Of a stretch of DNA of 20,005 bases, positions 1-7,198 are shown piece after piece. A program made the position numbers and the translations under genes. The stretch comes from Desulfuromonas sp. (lineage in GTDB: Bacteria; Desulfobacterota; Desulfuromonadia; Desulfuromonadales; SZUA-401): NCBI GenBank assembly GCA_002869605.1, contig PKUI01000188.1, forward strand, positions 1-20,005, written 5' to 3'. The notes beneath the pieces are model-generated. The model did not search any database and had not been told where the DNA came from. It saw only the letters and a program-made list of their open reading frames with translations. Position 1 is the stretch's first letter, and each line of letters opens with the position of its first letter.

Positions 1-311
1 AAACAGCGCAGCCCCTGGCGATAGAGATCGGAAACAAGATCAATCGCGAGACTCCTTAGGGTCGAGGTGGTCAGGCTGATCGTTCCCGGGTGGTCGCAGG
101 AAGAGCGGCAGACCCCGTAAGGGACCGCAGGTGCGACAAAGAGATCTCGCCGGCGAGCAAGTTTACTGGCAACGTGCTCTGCCTGCAGCGTATCGGTAGC
201 AAGGGGCAGGTGCGGGCCGTGCTCCTCGACAGAGCCAAAGGGGATGACAACACTGCGAGTCTTCTTGAGGCCAGCAGCGAAATCGTCCATGGTCATTTCG
301 GCGATGAGCAT
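1..311 (-). CDS. Creatininase-family amidohydrolase, N-terminal part (runs off left edge)
   Basis: The first 103 residues of a creatininase/creatinine amidohydrolase family protein. The diagnostic stretch PFGSVEEHGPHLPLATDT lies at residues 24-41. By comparison with creatininase, E29, H31 and D40 would be metal ligands. These enzymes hydrolyse cyclic amide or formamide bonds; the family also contains FAPy deformylase and the peptidase MftE, so the substrate cannot be assigned. The ATG at 309-311 is preceded by AGGAG six bases upstream. The gene begins 8 bases after the queE stop, so it is probably the last visible gene of the yacG-queD-queE unit. A link to deazapurine metabolism is inferred from position only. 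The catalytic second half lies outside the window. Confidence 0.88.
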   Translation of the reverse strand, partial: MLIAEMTMDDFAAGLKKTRSVVIPFGSVEEHGPHLPLATDTLQAEHVASKLARRRDLFVAPAVPYGVCRSSCDHPGTISLTTSTLRSLAIDLVSDLYRQGLRC

Positions 312-319
312 CTGAACTC

Positions 320-1081
320 CTAGGGAATATCCACCAGGGTGTGGACCTGTGGAATGATCCGCACATCGGGGTGGATGCGTGCAAGGCGCTGTTGCAAGGG
401 GAAAAAGTGCGTCAGTGATTCGATGCCCCCCTGTCGCGTCAACGGTTGTAAGACCAGCATGGCCTGCGGACAGGACTCTGCGACCATAGAAGCCGCCAGG
501 AGAAGCTCATCTTCCGGTGTGTTAGGCTCACACACCACCTTGGCCACTGTACGGCAGTTTCCGGCACCAGCACAGATCTTCAGAAAGGCACGATGTTCAT
601 CCCAGAAAGGGGTATGGCCGGTCAGACTCGGCAGCTTGATGTCGGCACTGACCCAGGCAAGATGGCCGATTAGCGGCTCCAGCGCTCCGGGCAAGGTGCC
701 GTTGGTTTCAAGATAAAGTGGCATCACGCGCGACAGCTCGGGTAGCCAGCCGCTCAGCACGTCTGTGTGGTAAAGTGGTTCGCCACCAGTGAGGCTGATG
801 GAATGATGAAGTCCTGGAGCTTGACGCTGCCAACCAACGAGTGTGGAAAGCAAGGACTCGAGTGTGACCGGGTTATGAACAGAACGATAATGTCCCGAAC
901 CGGGCTCGGTCTCAACACGACATGCGGGTAGCGCTGACCAGGGTGTGTCGCAGTAACGACAGTCAAGGTTGCAGCCAGAAAAACGGACAAACACCTGCCG
1001 GCAGCCAACCAGAGGACCCTCCCCCTGGCAGGAAGAGAAGACTTCAACCAGATTCGCGCTAGCCTTGGCTGTAGCTGGCAC
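320..1081 (-). CDS. queE: 7-carboxy-7-deazaguanine synthase QueE (radical SAM)
   Basis: A radical SAM enzyme that rearranges 6-carboxytetrahydropterin to 7-carboxy-7-deazaguanine, the ring-contraction step of queuosine/preQ0 synthesis. The 253-residue product has the substrate-loop motif near VEVFSSCQGEG, the 4Fe-4S motif CNLDCRYCDT (Cys 37, 41, 44) and the SAM-contact motif SLTGGEPL near residues 96-103. Length fits the family. The frame extends to a GTG at 1111, but the GTG at 1079-1081 has a CGGAG site 7 bases upstream and gives an N-terminus of normal length, so I prefer it. It overlaps the 3' end of queD by 23 bases, which suggests translational coupling. Queuosine steps after this one (queC, queF, tgt) are not in the window. 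Confidence 0.93.
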   Translation of the reverse strand: MPATAKASANLVEVFSSCQGEGPLVGCRQVFVRFSGCNLDCRYCDTPWSALPACRVETEPGSGHYRSVHNPVTLESLLSTLVGWQRQAPGLHHSISLTGGEPLYHTDVLSGWLPELSRVMPLYLETNGTLPGALEPLIGHLAWVSADIKLPSLTGHTPFWDEHRAFLKICAGAGNCRTVAKVVCEPNTPEDELLLAASMVAESCPQAMLVLQPLTRQGGIESLTHFFPLQQRLARIHPDVRIIPQVHTLVDIP

Positions 1082-1430
1082 AGGCGTTCTCCGACTCCCA
1101 GACCTTAACACTGTCGATCTTTACGTTCTTGGCCGCAAGTGGCGCTGACAGTTCGTAAAATAGATAGCGGGCAATGTTTTCTGACGAAGGACTATGGTTT
1201 TTAAACGCGTCGAGATCGTTAAGGTACTTGTGGTCAAGTCGGGCGAGAATCTCTTTGGTGTAGGCCTTAAGGATCTTGAAGTCGATCGCCAGGCCGGCAT
1301 CATCAAGGTCTTCAGCGGTGACGGTCACCTCAACCTTCCAGTTATGACCGTGAAGGTTTTCACAGTCACCCTGATAATTGATCAGATTATGAGCCGCGGC
1401 AAAATGTGTATAAATGGTCAGATGGTACAT
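1059..1430 (-). CDS. queD: 6-carboxy-5,6,7,8-tetrahydropterin synthase QueD
   Basis: Zinc enzyme of the PTPS/QueD family that converts dihydroneopterin triphosphate to 6-carboxytetrahydropterin, the substrate of the neighbouring QueE. The 123-residue length is typical. Visible landmarks: zinc histidine H14 in FAAAHNL, catalytic Cys23 in GDCENLHGHNW with zinc ligands H27 and H29, the DHKYLND segment near residues 66-72, and the C-terminal WESENACASY with the pterin-anchoring glutamate. It sits 15 bases after yacG and overlaps queE, so the three are very likely co-transcribed leftwards. Confidence 0.95.
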   Translation of the reverse strand: MYHLTIYTHFAAAHNLINYQGDCENLHGHNWKVEVTVTAEDLDDAGLAIDFKILKAYTKEILARLDHKYLNDLDAFKNHSPSSENIARYLFYELSAPLAAKNVKIDSVKVWESENACASYSQG

Positions 1431-1445
1431 GGGTGCCTCTTTCGT

Positions 1446-1643
1446 TTATTCGTATCCCTCGGGGTCCTGTGGGGCTGGTTCTCCGGGCATGCGATAGTTT
1501 TCTTCGGCCCAGTTCCCCAGGTCGAGTGTTCGACATCGTTCCGAGCAGAACGGGCGATCCGGGTTGTCCTTCCAGGGCGTCAATGTACCGCACTGGGGAC
1601 AGCGAACGCGCAAGACCTTCACTTTTGAATCTGTCATCATCAC
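1446..1643 (-). CDS. yacG: YacG-family zinc-ribbon protein (DNA gyrase inhibitor family)
   Basis: A 65-residue protein with the YacG/DUF329 signature: CPQCG near residues 15-19, then [16 protein letters not shown], giving four zinc-binding cysteines (15, 18, 33, 37), followed by the conserved ENYRMPGE. In E. coli YacG binds GyrB and inhibits gyrase; this role is assigned by family only. Starts are ambiguous: GTG at 1643 and ATGs at 1640 and 1637 lie in a row with no strong ribosome-binding site, so true length is 63-65 residues. First gene of the leftward yacG-queD-queE-creatininase run. I could not identify a clear promoter upstream. Confidence 0.9.
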   Translation of the reverse strand: MMMTDSKVKVLRVRCPQCGTLTPWKDNPDRPFCSERCRTLDLGNWAEENYRMPGEPAPQDPEGYE

Positions 1644-1735
1644 CAGTCTGAATGAGTTGCCAAGAGTGACATAGTAACATATTCACGTTTATCGGAAATC
1701 AGTAGGATATTCCGTCGACATTTTGAGCGTATATA

Positions 1736-1750
1736 TCAGGAATTTCCTGA
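1736..1750. promoter_or_regulatory. 15-bp palindrome between divergent genes
   Basis: TCAGGAA-T-TTCCTGA is a perfect inverted repeat with 7-base arms and a single central base, located between the divergently read yacG and the eight-cysteine protein gene. It could be an operator for a dimeric regulator. No promoter elements could be tied to it with confidence. The rest of 1644-1812 shows nothing else I can name. Confidence 0.3.
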
Positions 1751-1812
1751 GATGACAAACCAGAACTGACTGATAGCATAAAAGACACATCGTCATGAAA
1801 CGTGAGGTTACT

Positions 1813-2076
1813 ATGAGCGATTATCGTCCTATAGGTTACTGCACAACCTGCAAGAGACCGGTTTTTCTCATGACCTCCCTCAATAAGCGCTGTAGAGCAC
1901 GGAACTTTGGTCGCCTATGTCATGGTGAAATCATCAGTGCCCTTGACCTGAACACTTGGGATGTCTGCCCTTGTCAAAACGACGATCACCAGGATGAATC
2001 CTGGAACTGTCCCCGATGCAGCGGCAGCGGCTGGATCCCCCTGCATTCAAAGCCGACACGAACATTGCATCAGTAA
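1813..2076 (+). CDS. Small eight-cysteine zinc-ribbon-like protein, unknown function
   Basis: I do not recognise this 87-residue protein. It has eight cysteines in paired spacing: C10-x2-C13, C27-x8-C36, C52-x-C54 and C66-x2-C69, the last inside CPRCSGSGW, which resembles a DnaJ-type CxxCxGxG half-site. Two four-cysteine zinc sites are a reasonable reading. There is no signal peptide or membrane segment. The frame opens at an ATG at 1795, but the ATG at 1813 has GAGG five bases upstream and the earlier one has none, so I start at 1813. It is the only plus-strand gene in the left half and is followed by a strong terminator. Confidence 0.75.
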   Translation: MSDYRPIGYCTTCKRPVFLMTSLNKRCRARNFGRLCHGEIISALDLNTWDVCPCQNDDHQDESWNCPRCSGSGWIPLHSKPTRTLHQ

Positions 2077-2106
2077 AGTGACAAGCGGTGACATGAGAAT
2101 ATAACA

Positions 2107-2133
2107 AAAGGCCAGGTCATAAACCTGGCCTTT
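2107..2133. terminator. Bidirectional intrinsic terminator
   Basis: An 11-bp perfect stem (AAAGGCCAGGT / ACCTGGCCTTT) with a 5-base loop. On the plus strand it is followed by a T-rich run (TTTATTATCTTTT) and ends the eight-cysteine gene. On the minus strand TTTTGTTAT follows and ends the tRNA-Gly transcript. Confidence 0.9.
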
Positions 2134-2142
2134 ATTATCTTT

Positions 2143-2217
<75 letters not shown>

Positions 2218-2229
2218 AAACGAGGCGTG

Positions 2230-2259
2230 ATTATATGAAGGCCACACCGATGATGTCAA
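2230..2259 (-). promoter_or_regulatory. Consensus sigma-70 promoter for tRNA-Gly
   Basis: On the minus strand a perfect -35 TTGACA (2254-2259) and perfect -10 TATAAT (2230-2235) are separated by 18 bases, placing the start site just upstream of the tRNA. The -35 hexamer contains the stop codon (2256-2258) of the upstream tRNA nucleotidyltransferase gene. Confidence 0.88.
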
Positions 2260-3509
2260 TCTTTTTTGAAATATTCTGCAACTATCTCATCTAAACTAAA
2301 AGGTGAAGAAATTCGCCCGCATATCTCATCGTGGCGGATCATTTTCAACCCCCGTCCCAGGCCGACTCCTGGCACCACACCCCACTCGCGGACAAGCGCT
2401 TTCGCACCGATCAAGTCTGGAACCCGACCATTTACCTGCGCAGCCAGCCAGTCTGACACGTGCAGTCGAAGATCAATTCTGGCAAATCGGGGTAATGAGG
2501 TGAGGTAAAGTAGACCGGCCAGCGGGTCATAGCCAAGACCATCCACCCACAAAGCCCGTGCACGCGATGATTTCGCCACCTCGGGCAATAAAGACAAACC
2601 GTCGAGGGTTTCGAGTTGCTGGAACAGCAATCCTGCCTTGCGCGAGAAACGGAATCTGTTCGTCAATTTTCCAATATCATCACCAGACCGTATGCTTGCG
2701 TAGAAGCGTACCAGCGCATACATAGGCCACCACTCATCGAGCCGACGCTCAAGCCGTGCTCCAACAATCTCTTCCAGATGCTTTTCGGCAGCTATGAACC
2801 GGTTTACGGGGGTCGCTTCCGGTTGAATCTCCCCGCAAGAGAGCCAGTCATCAAGCAGACGATACCTGCGTAGCAGTTGTACCCCTAGGCTAACCTGTGA
2901 ATGAGCGTAAACCCGGCCGAGCTCGGCCTTGACCCGCTCAGACGCGACATCCTGCAACCTGCCACGGAAGCGTGCACACTGTTCAGCGTAACCCTGTGTC
3001 GGCTCGAGGTTGAGTTCAACACAATGGCGTATGCCCTTGATCATACGCAACGGATCGTGACCGAGCACATGCTCAGAGCACGGCTCCAGCACACCCAGCA
3101 GGAGATCTCTTTGCCCGCCAAGAGGATCAATCAATGTTTGCGGGTGACGCAGACTCCGCGCCATGGCGTTGCAGGTAAAATCCCGGAGTTCCAAATCCTT
3201 GTACAGGGTAGCCGCACGCAATGGTGCAAAATCGAGCACATACCGGGAACCGGATAAGCTCATCACCACCCGCGACTGCCTGCGGCCAGGGTCGAGATCG
3301 ATATAGGTCCCCCCCCAGTCAAAAGCAAACCTCTTCGCAATCGGCGTTGGGTCCGAGTCCAAGGCAAAATCAAAGTCTGTCGCTTGCCTGCCGAGCAGAT
3401 CATCTCGCAGTGCGCCGCCGACCAGCCAGCACTCCACCCCGTGAGGCAGGCTTTCGGCCAGGCGTTGGATGATGTCATGCTGGTATGAAATCAATGTGAA
3501 CGGCTGCAT
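2256..3509 (-). CDS. tRNA nucleotidyltransferase / poly(A) polymerase family protein
   Basis: A class II nucleotidyltransferase-fold protein of the CCA-adding enzyme/poly(A) polymerase I family, 417 residues. Head-domain motif GGALRD is at 31-36, the catalytic metal pair DFD at 45-47, RDFTCNA at 109-115, DPLGGQRDL near 128-135, and the nucleotide-template motif appears as HDPLR at 151-155 (normally EDxxR; the Asp and Arg are kept). No HD phosphohydrolase domain is visible. Members can be CCA-adding, CC-adding, A-adding or poly(A) polymerases, and sequence alone does not decide. Geobacter is known to split these activities between paralogues. The start ATG at 3507-3509 lacks a strong ribosome-binding site. 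tRNA-Gly lies immediately downstream. Confidence 0.85.
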   Translation of the reverse strand: MQPFTLISYQHDIIQRLAESLPHGVECWLVGGALRDDLLGRQATDFDFALDSDPTPIAKRFAFDWGGTYIDLDPGRRQSRVVMSLSGSRYVLDFAPLRAATLYKDLELRDFTCNAMARSLRHPQTLIDPLGGQRDLLLGVLEPCSEHVLGHDPLRMIKGIRHCVELNLEPTQGYAEQCARFRGRLQDVASERVKAELGRVYAHSQVSLGVQLLRRYRLLDDWLSCGEIQPEATPVNRFIAAEKHLEEIVGARLERRLDEWWPMYALVRFYASIRSGDDIGKLTNRFRFSRKAGLLFQQLETLDGLSLLPEVAKSSRARALWVDGLGYDPLAGLLYLTSLPRFARIDLRLHVSDWLAAQVNGRVPDLIGAKALVREWGVVPGVGLGRGLKMIRHDEICGRISSPFSLDEIVAEYFKKD

Positions 3510-3555
3510 AGTATATCCGCGTTCTGTTCCTCACAGCATAGCAGAGAAACAAAAA

Positions 3556-3580
3556 CGGCCCGCACGTTCGGTGCGGGCCG
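3556..3580 (-). terminator. Intrinsic terminator after the aminotransferase gene
   Basis: A 10-bp perfect GC-rich stem (CGGCCCGCAC / GTGCGGGCCG) with a 5-base loop. On the minus strand it is followed by TTTTTGTTT, 25 bases after the natural TGA stop of the aminotransferase. Its position supports the TGA at 3606-3608, not the earlier amber, as the original gene end. Confidence 0.92.
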
Positions 3581-3605
3581 CTCAAATAAAAGGGACTGGC
3601 GAATA

Positions 3606-4910
3606 TCAGGAAAGGTCTTTCGCCGCCTTGTAGACCAGATCGAACAATTCGGCGATATTCTCCTCGGCAATACAGGAGAATGCTATACGCAGATCGGTCT
3701 TGCCGATCTAGATCGTCCCGACTCCGTATTTCTCAAGCAGGTGAACCCTCAGCTGCTCAGCATCAACGGTTTTAAGCTTCAGGCACATGAAGTATCCAGA
3801 GTTGAATGGGTAATACTCCCAGACATCTGCAAAGTCACCATTATCAAGAACGCGTTTAACCTCCAGCGCACGCCCCTTCATGACCTGATACTTCTGTTCC
3901 TTCTGCGCCTTGAAGTCCGGGGAACTCAACGCTTCAATGACAAAGGTCTGGGACGGATGCGGGCAGTTGGAGATCTTGGCACGAATAACGCCCATGGTCT
4001 TCTTTTCCAGCGCTTCGATCAGGCGAGGTTTGGCTGCTGTATCTCCAGCTGCAAAGGTGATAAACCCGGTACGGAAGCCCCAGACATACTCTTCCTTGGT
4101 AGCACCATCGAGTTTCACGGCGAGCACACGCGGGTGCAGGTTGGCGAGCTTACCAAAGAGCGACTCTTTCATAGAGTCCTCGTAGAACAGGCCGAAATAG
4201 GCATCATCGGTGACGGCTACGATATTACAACCCGATTCGGCAACTTCGGTGATCGTCGCGATAATCGCCTCACCCTCGGCGATACTTGGTGTGTAGCCGC
4301 TCGGGTTATTGGGGAAGTTCAGGAGAACAATCGCCTTCCCCTGCTCCTTCGCCACGCTTACAAGGGCTTCCTTGAACGCCGCGATATCATATCCACCTTC
4401 CGGGGTAAAGGTGTTGAATTTCTGGATTTTGGCTTTATTACAGACCCCGAAGGTCAGGTTGTAATTGCCCCACATCATGTCGGGCATCACGAAGACATCA
4501 CCTTCTCCTGCAAACAGGTCGCCGACGATTGACAGGCCATGGGTCAAGGCGCTGGTCACAACGGGATTCGAAAAATGCTTCCCTTGTAGGCTCGGGTTTT
4601 CTTCGAGCATCTTGTCACGCCAGAGTTTGCGCAGTTCGGGCTTACCGGCGGGTGGTGCATAGGGATAGATATCCTTGGGAGAAAAGTTGCCGAGCTTATC
4701 CTGAATGCACTGCAGGTACATCGGGCCATCGCCTTCGGTGGCAATACCGATAGTGGCATTGTATTTGTGAGCTTTTTCCTTGGCTTCGGCAGATTGGGTC
4801 AAAATCCCCTTCGGGAAAAACAACTGTTTGCCGAGATCCGAAAGCATCTGGAGTACATAAGGATTTTCTTCCTCGAGGACGGCGTTGAGTTCTGCTGCAA
4901 GCGGATTCAT
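3606..4910 (-). CDS. Class I/II PLP-dependent aminotransferase with in-frame amber codon
   Basis: Fold-type I aminotransferase, substrate unknown. Landmarks numbered from the ATG at 4910: Asn in FPNNPSG (200-205), D235 and Y238 in VTDDAYFG, Schiff-base Lys272 in DGATKEEYVWGFR and phosphate-binding R280. An in-frame TAG sits at codon 401 (3708-3710). Beyond it the frame stays open for 33 codons to a TGA at 3606-3608, encoding a normal family C-terminus that includes DLRIAFS, where the arginine should bind the substrate carboxylate. Without readthrough that residue is lost. The start has AGAGGG upstream and a promoter at 4959-4987; the longer frame start at 4946 lies almost at the transcription start. 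A single nonsense mutation or base-calling error is most likely. Confidence 0.85.
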
Positions 4911-4958
4911 AATTTCCCTCTCGTTGTTATTTTTACCCCTCATCAAGCGAGGTGAGAC

Positions 4959-4987
4959 ATTTAATCAGCACTAAACAGTGCTGTCAA
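4959..4987 (-). promoter_or_regulatory. Promoter with operator palindrome in its spacer
   Basis: On the minus strand -35 TTGACA (4982-4987) and -10 TTAAAT (4959-4964) are 17 bases apart. The spacer is almost filled by the inverted repeat CAGCACT-4-AGTGCTG (4966-4983), with arms of 7 bases. Binding of a dimeric regulator here would block RNA polymerase directly. It drives the aminotransferase, leaving a leader of about 40 bases. Confidence 0.75.
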
Positions 4988-5041
4988 TCGGAATATAACC
5001 GCGACAAAGGACTGCGCGACAGGAGAAAAGAACCGGGATAC

Positions 5042-6007
5042 TCAGCGGATAATGCGTGTGGCGGAACTAAGGAGATTAAAGGGGACTTGAAGATTGACGG
5101 TTTTCGCCGCAAGCAGATTGAGGACGAGATCAACCTTTCGTGGCTTGTGGTTGACAGCATGAAAGACCTCTTCACCCTTCAATACTTGAACCAGCTTTTG
5201 GGCGGCTACGGCACCCTGCTCATGACTGTCGTTTTCAAGGCTGACAAGGGCACCTCTCGATGCCAACCCCGTACCCAAGCCGAGCACCGGGCGTCGCAGG
5301 GTTTCGATGTGGGACAATAGCTTCTCGAGTTGAGCATTGTCAAACAGGGCACTGGAAATAAAAAAAGCATCCGAGGACGCCTCAAGCCCCTGTACGGACT
5401 TCGAAAAGTGTGCGGGATCGAGCATTGAACTGTTGATACGAATATTGTAGAACGATGCCGCCTGCTGTAATTGAAAAATCTGATAAGTCGCGTCGGGGTC
5501 GTTGGCCAGGAACACGGCGGTTACGGTGCTGGGCCCCTTAATGTCAGCATAGGCCTTTAACAGTGTGGCGATCGGCACTTCGTTGTAAATACCGAAGGCC
5601 TGCTGCAGGTCTTTGTCCGACAGAACGCGCTGACCTTCGATAGGTATGTCCAGAGGGGTAAAAACGCTGGCAAAAATGATCGGCAGCCCTGCTGTTTCGA
5701 GCAAGGCGACACGGGTCATCGGCAAGCCGATGGTTACAAGGGCATCAACCCCAGCTGCATCTGCACGGCGTGCACTGTTTGCCCACGAGAAGAGATCCGC
5801 ATGAGGTTTTTGCACGAACACACGGAGTTTGTCCGGTCCGTAGCCAAGGACTTCGAGCGTTTCAGAAAAAGCATTGTAGGTCGACCGGTTCAAGGTGTTG
5901 TCCACTGACAGGACGACCCCAACCGAATGCGTGTCGGCAGCGGACCCAACCGATATAAATAGCGGCAGAAAGGCCAGGAGGATTATGTAGTGCTGCAGTG
6001 GTTTCAT
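5042..6007 (-). CDS. PF04392-type ABC transporter substrate-binding protein
   Basis: A secreted periplasmic binding protein, 321 residues, of the ABC_sub_bind (PF04392) type, sharing the type I periplasmic-binding fold. A signal peptide covers residues 1-23 or so (KPLQHYIILLAFLPLFISV core, cleavage near GSA-A). The mature part opens with SVGVVLSVDN, and contains VDALVTIGLPMTRVAL, LPIIFASVFTP and a late SDAFFISSALFDNA segment typical of the family. The ATG at 6005-6007 is chosen over one at 6064 because it starts the signal peptide. It follows mlaD by 98 bases, the widest gap in the operon. No permease or ATPase of its usual transporter class is nearby, so it may serve the MCE system. The ligand is unknown. 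Confidence 0.82.
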   Translation of the reverse strand: MKPLQHYIILLAFLPLFISVGSAADTHSVGVVLSVDNTLNRSTYNAFSETLEVLGYGPDKLRVFVQKPHADLFSWANSARRADAAGVDALVTIGLPMTRVALLETAGLPIIFASVFTPLDIPIEGQRVLSDKDLQQAFGIYNEVPIATLLKAYADIKGPSTVTAVFLANDPDATYQIFQLQQAASFYNIRINSSMLDPAHFSKSVQGLEASSDAFFISSALFDNAQLEKLLSHIETLRRPVLGLGTGLASRGALVSLENDSHEQGAVAAQKLVQVLKGEEVFHAVNHKPRKVDLVLNLLAAKTVNLQVPFNLLSSATRIIR

Positions 6008-6105
6008 AAAAGACCCAGCGGCAAAACTAAACAAGCCAAATAAAAATACATATGCAAAAAACATGCAATGAATCTGGGTTGAACGCTACGTGCGCAGCAG
6101 AGACG

Positions 6106-7194
6106 CTAGAAAAGGGTGCCGATCACCGTCCCCACTGCAGAAACTGGCCCTGAATCACTGAGGCCATCCGCAGCCTTTTCGACTTTTCGCAGGGTCGTTT
6201 TAGCTTCTCGATAGATATCGTCATCGTTGACCAGACGCCCCAGCGTTCCGGTCCCCTGGTCGATTTTTCCGGCGATACTGTTGACCCGGGCCATCATGTC
6301 ACGAGCTTCAAAATACAGAGAGTCATCGTTAACCAGCAGCCCGAGGCTGCCCTGCCCGCGGTTCATTTTCTCAGCAATCTCCCGTATCTGCGAAAGGGCC
6401 ACAACCCCCTCCTCATAGAGGGAATCGTCGACCAACAAACGGCCGATGGTTCCTTCTCCCTGCTGCATTTGACCGGTCAGATTGCGTAGATTGGCAATAG
6501 TCTGGTGCAGATCGGCATAGAGGGCATCCTCGTTTAACAGGCGACCGAGGCTCCCCTCCCCGCGGTTAAGTTTGGCAGCGATCGCGCTGATCCCGTTGAC
6601 GGCCTGTCGCATATCAACATACAGCTGTTTGTCGTTGACCGCCTGGCCCAGCAGCCCTTCACCTTCATCGATCTTACGCGTGATGCTCTCAAGGTGCCCC
6701 ACCGTATTGTTAAGTTTGTCCCGGCTCTCCTCAATAAGGGACCCCAGCCCACCGAAAACTCGCTCCTGGTTACGGTCGATGTTGGCAATCACCTGGTCGA
6801 TATCGGCCATCTCGACGCTTTTAACCAACGACCCTTCCGGGAGGGCTTGCCCGTCTGCCGAACCGAACTCAAGACCGAGAAAAACGCCGCCAAGCAGGTT
6901 GGTACGTCGTACCGCTGCGACCGTCCCCTTGCGCACGATATCGGCGCTGTTGACGTAAAAATCGACCTGGACCTTGTTGGCGTTAAGGCCAATGGCCGTG
7001 ACTTTGCCGACTTGGACCCCCGCCACCCGCACCGGGTCACCGAGGTTCATGCCGATGACCGAATTGAAGCGGGTGGTATAGGCGATCTTTTGCTCAAGCG
7101 GATCCCACTCCTCGACCATTTCGATCATGACCGCCAGTACGATCAAGGTCAGCAGGAAAAAAATACCGACTCTCTTTTCAACACTCATCGTCAT
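6106..7194 (-). CDS. mlaD: MlaD-type MCE protein with five 34-residue repeats
   Basis: Inner-membrane-anchored MCE protein, 362 residues. An N-terminal membrane helix lies at about residues 8-26 and an MCE domain at about 38-112 (GMNLGDPVRVAGVQVGKVTAI is the family hallmark). In E. coli, MlaD hexamers form the periplasmic lipid pore over MlaEF. The C-terminal half is unusual: GxGxLGxLxNDDxLY recurs at residues 177, 211, 245, 279 and 313, an exact 34-residue period, with heptad-like helical stretches between. Start ATG at 7192-7194 has AGGA upstream; an ATG six bases later is possible. It begins 4 bases after mlaF. The symbol denotes the family; this is not an orthologue claim for substrate. 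Confidence 0.93.
   Translation of the reverse strand: MTMSVEKRVGIFFLLTLIVLAVMIEMVEEWDPLEQKIAYTTRFNSVIGMNLGDPVRVAGVQVGKVTAIGLNANKVQVDFYVNSADIVRKGTVAAVRRTNLLGGVFLGLEFGSADGQALPEGSLVKSVEMADIDQVIANIDRNQERVFGGLGSLIEESRDKLNNTVGHLESITRKIDEGEGLLGQAVNDKQLYVDMRQAVNGISAIAAKLNRGEGSLGRLLNEDALYADLHQTIANLRNLTGQMQQGEGTIGRLLVDDSLYEEGVVALSQIREIAEKMNRGQGSLGLLVNDDSLYFEARDMMARVNSIAGKIDQGTGTLGRLVNDDDIYREAKTTLRKVEKAADGLSDSGPVSAVGTVIGTLF
6157..6666 (-). repeat. Five in-frame 102-bp repeats inside mlaD
   Basis: Five tandem units of 34 codons (residues 177-346 of the MCE protein). Conservation is at the protein level, centred on a (N/D/E)xGxGxLGxLxNDDxLY core, while the DNA has diverged, so this is an old protein repeat and not a recent tandem duplication. 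Confidence 0.85.
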
Positions 7195-7198
7195 AGGC

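Noticed and set aside
1644..1812. preQ1 riboswitch upstream of the queuosine genes
   Set aside because: I looked for a preQ1-type hairpin with an A-rich tail on the minus strand and saw none; only a 15-bp palindrome is present.
3708..3710. UAG as a pyrrolysine codon
   Set aside because: No pyl genes are in the window, and aminotransferases are not known pyrrolysine proteins. A mutation or sequence error is simpler; kept only as an alternative in the finding.
3741..4532. 263-codon plus-strand open frame opposite the aminotransferase
   Set aside because: Antisense to well-conserved PLP enzyme motifs; no recognisable domain.
6157..6666. Possible CRISPR array or satellite because of regular 102-bp spacing
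   Set aside because: The periodicity is a protein repeat in frame within an MCE protein; the DNA units are diverged and there are no short identical repeats with unique spacers.
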